From: Pampus argenteus
Lineage: Eukaryota > Chordata > Actinopteri > Scombriformes > Stromateidae
Direction: 5' to 3'
Assembly (NCBI GenBank): GCA_036937835.1
Contig: CM072863.1
Span: 14,186,001-14,250,000, forward strand
Length of the DNA: 64,000 nt
Made by a program: the position numbers and the translations under genes. The notes below the pieces were generated by a model. The model was not told where the DNA came from and did no database searches. It saw nothing but the letters and a program-made list of their open reading frames with translations. This document shows, piece after piece, positions 62,301 through 64,000 of this stretch (positions are counted from its first letter, which is position 1; every line of letters starts with the position of its first letter).

Positions 62301-64000
62301 ATTATTATCATGCAGATACAGTGCATCTGTGACTCGGTTATTATTTCGTGCTTGGCGCCCAGGTTGATGTGGCCTATCCCAATCCTTTTCTCAAAGCAGC
62401 AGCAGAGTTTTCATCAAGTTCACCTTCAAACGACAGCGTAATCTGTCGCCTAAAAATAGTCCCATTGTGACATATTTGGTGCTTGTATCTTGGCTCTCAC
62501 TTTTCTTGGATCAGTTTATGTTGTGTTCATTAATTAATCCCTCATAATGATCAGGGCTTGGAAATGAGACAGGAAAGCAGAGAGGTGGACCACAGAGACT
62601 GACCTGTGTGTTGTTTGTTGAAGCCTAGAGCTGTCCCGTTACGGTGCCATGGAAGTGATATTGATGACAAGAAGAACTAATAAAAACACCACAGGAGTCC
62701 TACTTGGCTCAGCATGCTTAGCGGTGTAGGATGATGTGAGGGGGACAGGGAGGAGGAGGGTGGGAAAAGGAAAGTGGGGATAAGTTGGAGATGAGCAGCA
62801 GCAGGAGGAGGAGGGAGAGGTACCCTTGTCTGCTATGCAGTCGTCAGTTGCATTATAACCATGGTAGCATTGGCTTGTATTGGGTTTTAGTGCCACTACT
62901 TGTCCTGGCCTTGGTGTGTCCCAGCAGAAATGCAGACAGCGAAGGACAGTTCCCGTCAAGATTTAATGACCCGTGTGATTTCTCAGCAAGAGGCAGCCGA
63001 CCCGTCTTCCCAGGACCTAATCTCGCCAAGAGTCCTGAGGGAAGCAGGGGGGCCCTCCCACTCTTTTCCACCATCACCACTGCCACCAGTGACAGAAGGC
63101 CCGGATAGAGTCTGTTAGAAATCAGCCATTAAGTTGCCAGTTGCCTCCTCTGTTTGTCACCGCTGTCCCTTCTGCCACCTCCGGGAGCAGAGGAAGAGGT
63201 GGAGTAGAAGAGGGCTGCCTCTATGAATGAAGGGTTCTTCTTAAGTGTTTTTTTCTTTTGTTTTTGTAAACTAAGGATTTATTAATTATTATTTCTGTCC
63301 AACAATACCATCTTTTTTTGTCTTAAAAACTACAGAATTAGATCCTTAGCTAAATTTAAAGTGCAATAACACCACTACAAAAGATTTCTTTTTTTTTTTT
63401 TAACACCACATGAAATAAGAGTAACTGCATTTCATTTGTTCATATGTGTGTCCTCAACCAATCTTAAGCATTGTGCTAATTGCTTTTTAATGGTGCTATT
63501 AAAGGGAGGTTGTGCCTCACACCTGTACAGATGATAACTATAGGTTTCAGTGGTGGGATTTATCTCAACACAGAGTCATCATCATATTGTTGATTAAATG
63601 ACGAGAGGAAGCCAATTTGTTCTCAGTGCAATCAACCTGTGAAGGATCTTTTTTTAACCTCTGAGTGTTGTTCCACACGGTACACGTTTGTTGATTGAGA
63701 TTTATAACGTGAACTTGTGCAACAGAAGAGCATATATACACCTTTAGTACATGACAAGTCTTTTGTGTGTACAAAGGTTTTATGATTATCCATCTATATA
63801 CAGCATCTGAGCACAAAATCGAATGTTTCACTCATCTACCACAGACATGCATTGTGTGGAACCAGGATTGAACCAGCATAAGATTCATGCTTATCTTAGA
63901 AATAAGCAGATGTATCCATTGAAAATTGTATGGACTCTGCACACTCGCATGATCAGACTTTGCAGCGGAGGAGCTTGCCAGCCCCAGTCCAGATTAGATA
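59311..64000 (+). other. Probable first intron of the shmt2-like gene
   Basis: After the donor at 59311 no exon carrying serine hydroxymethyltransferase motifs is seen to the window end. The stretch includes an A/G-rich run (60640-60665) and T-runs near 62030 and 63390. The open frame at 62785-63108 is compositional and has no known domain. In mammals an alternative cytosolic SHMT2 start lies within the first intron; no equivalent could be identified here. Confidence 0.45.

Noticed and set aside
62785..63108. 107-residue plus-strand frame as shmt2 exon 2
   Set aside because: No serine hydroxymethyltransferase motif, and no convincing acceptor and donor pair around it.

Overview
The window looks like nuclear DNA of a bony fish, probably a percomorph-type teleost. 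It is AT-rich with long introns and intergenic space. It has many CA/GA/TTTC microsatellites, several small DNA-transposon derivatives that I recognise as common in teleosts, a decayed L2-type LINE and a 5S-headed retroposon. There are no operons, ribosome binding sites or other bacterial features. Nearly all short open frames here are chance or low-complexity frames.

One gene is complete: nxph4 (neurexophilin 4), plus strand. A short signal-peptide exon (20725-20778) is spliced across a 34.2 kb phase-0 intron to a second exon (54954-55769) that carries the rest of the 289-residue secreted neurexin ligand. A CA/GA microsatellite lies just upstream of the 5' UTR, which has two short upstream ORFs. 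About 3.5 kb downstream, on the same strand, is a second gene start at 59278: an 11-codon basic, mitochondrial-presequence-like exon ending in a consensus splice donor. Because mammals carry NXPH4-SHMT2 in this order, it is most likely exon 1 of shmt2, whose other exons would lie beyond the window.

Layout. 1-20.2 kb is intergenic, with an L2-clade LINE remnant on the minus strand (1.39-2.63 kb), an old repeat at 4.35-4.77 kb, and a TA-flanked MITE at 13.2 kb nested in an older repeat. 20.2-20.8 kb holds the nxph4 promoter, 5' UTR and exon 1. 20.8-54.95 kb is the intron, with two hAT-type MITEs in opposite orientation, a second non-autonomous DNA transposon, a purine-rich kilobase at 43.3-44.3 kb, long TTTC and TC/C tracts, an unclassified element at 48.6-50.1 kb bounded by diverged direct repeats, and the 5S-LINE chimera at 52.04-52.37 kb. 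54.95-57 kb holds nxph4 exon 2 and its 3' UTR. 57-64 kb is intergenic DNA, the putative shmt2 first exon and its first intron.

The most interesting object is the 330 bp insertion at 52041-52370. It joins an almost intact 5S rRNA sequence, with its internal Pol III promoter, to what looks like the two ends of a fish non-LTR retrotransposon with the middle deleted. A perfect 12 bp target-site duplication flanks it. It reads as a 5S-promoted SINE-like chimera that retrotransposed as one unit. All family assignments are from reading the sequence and remembered motifs; no search was run.
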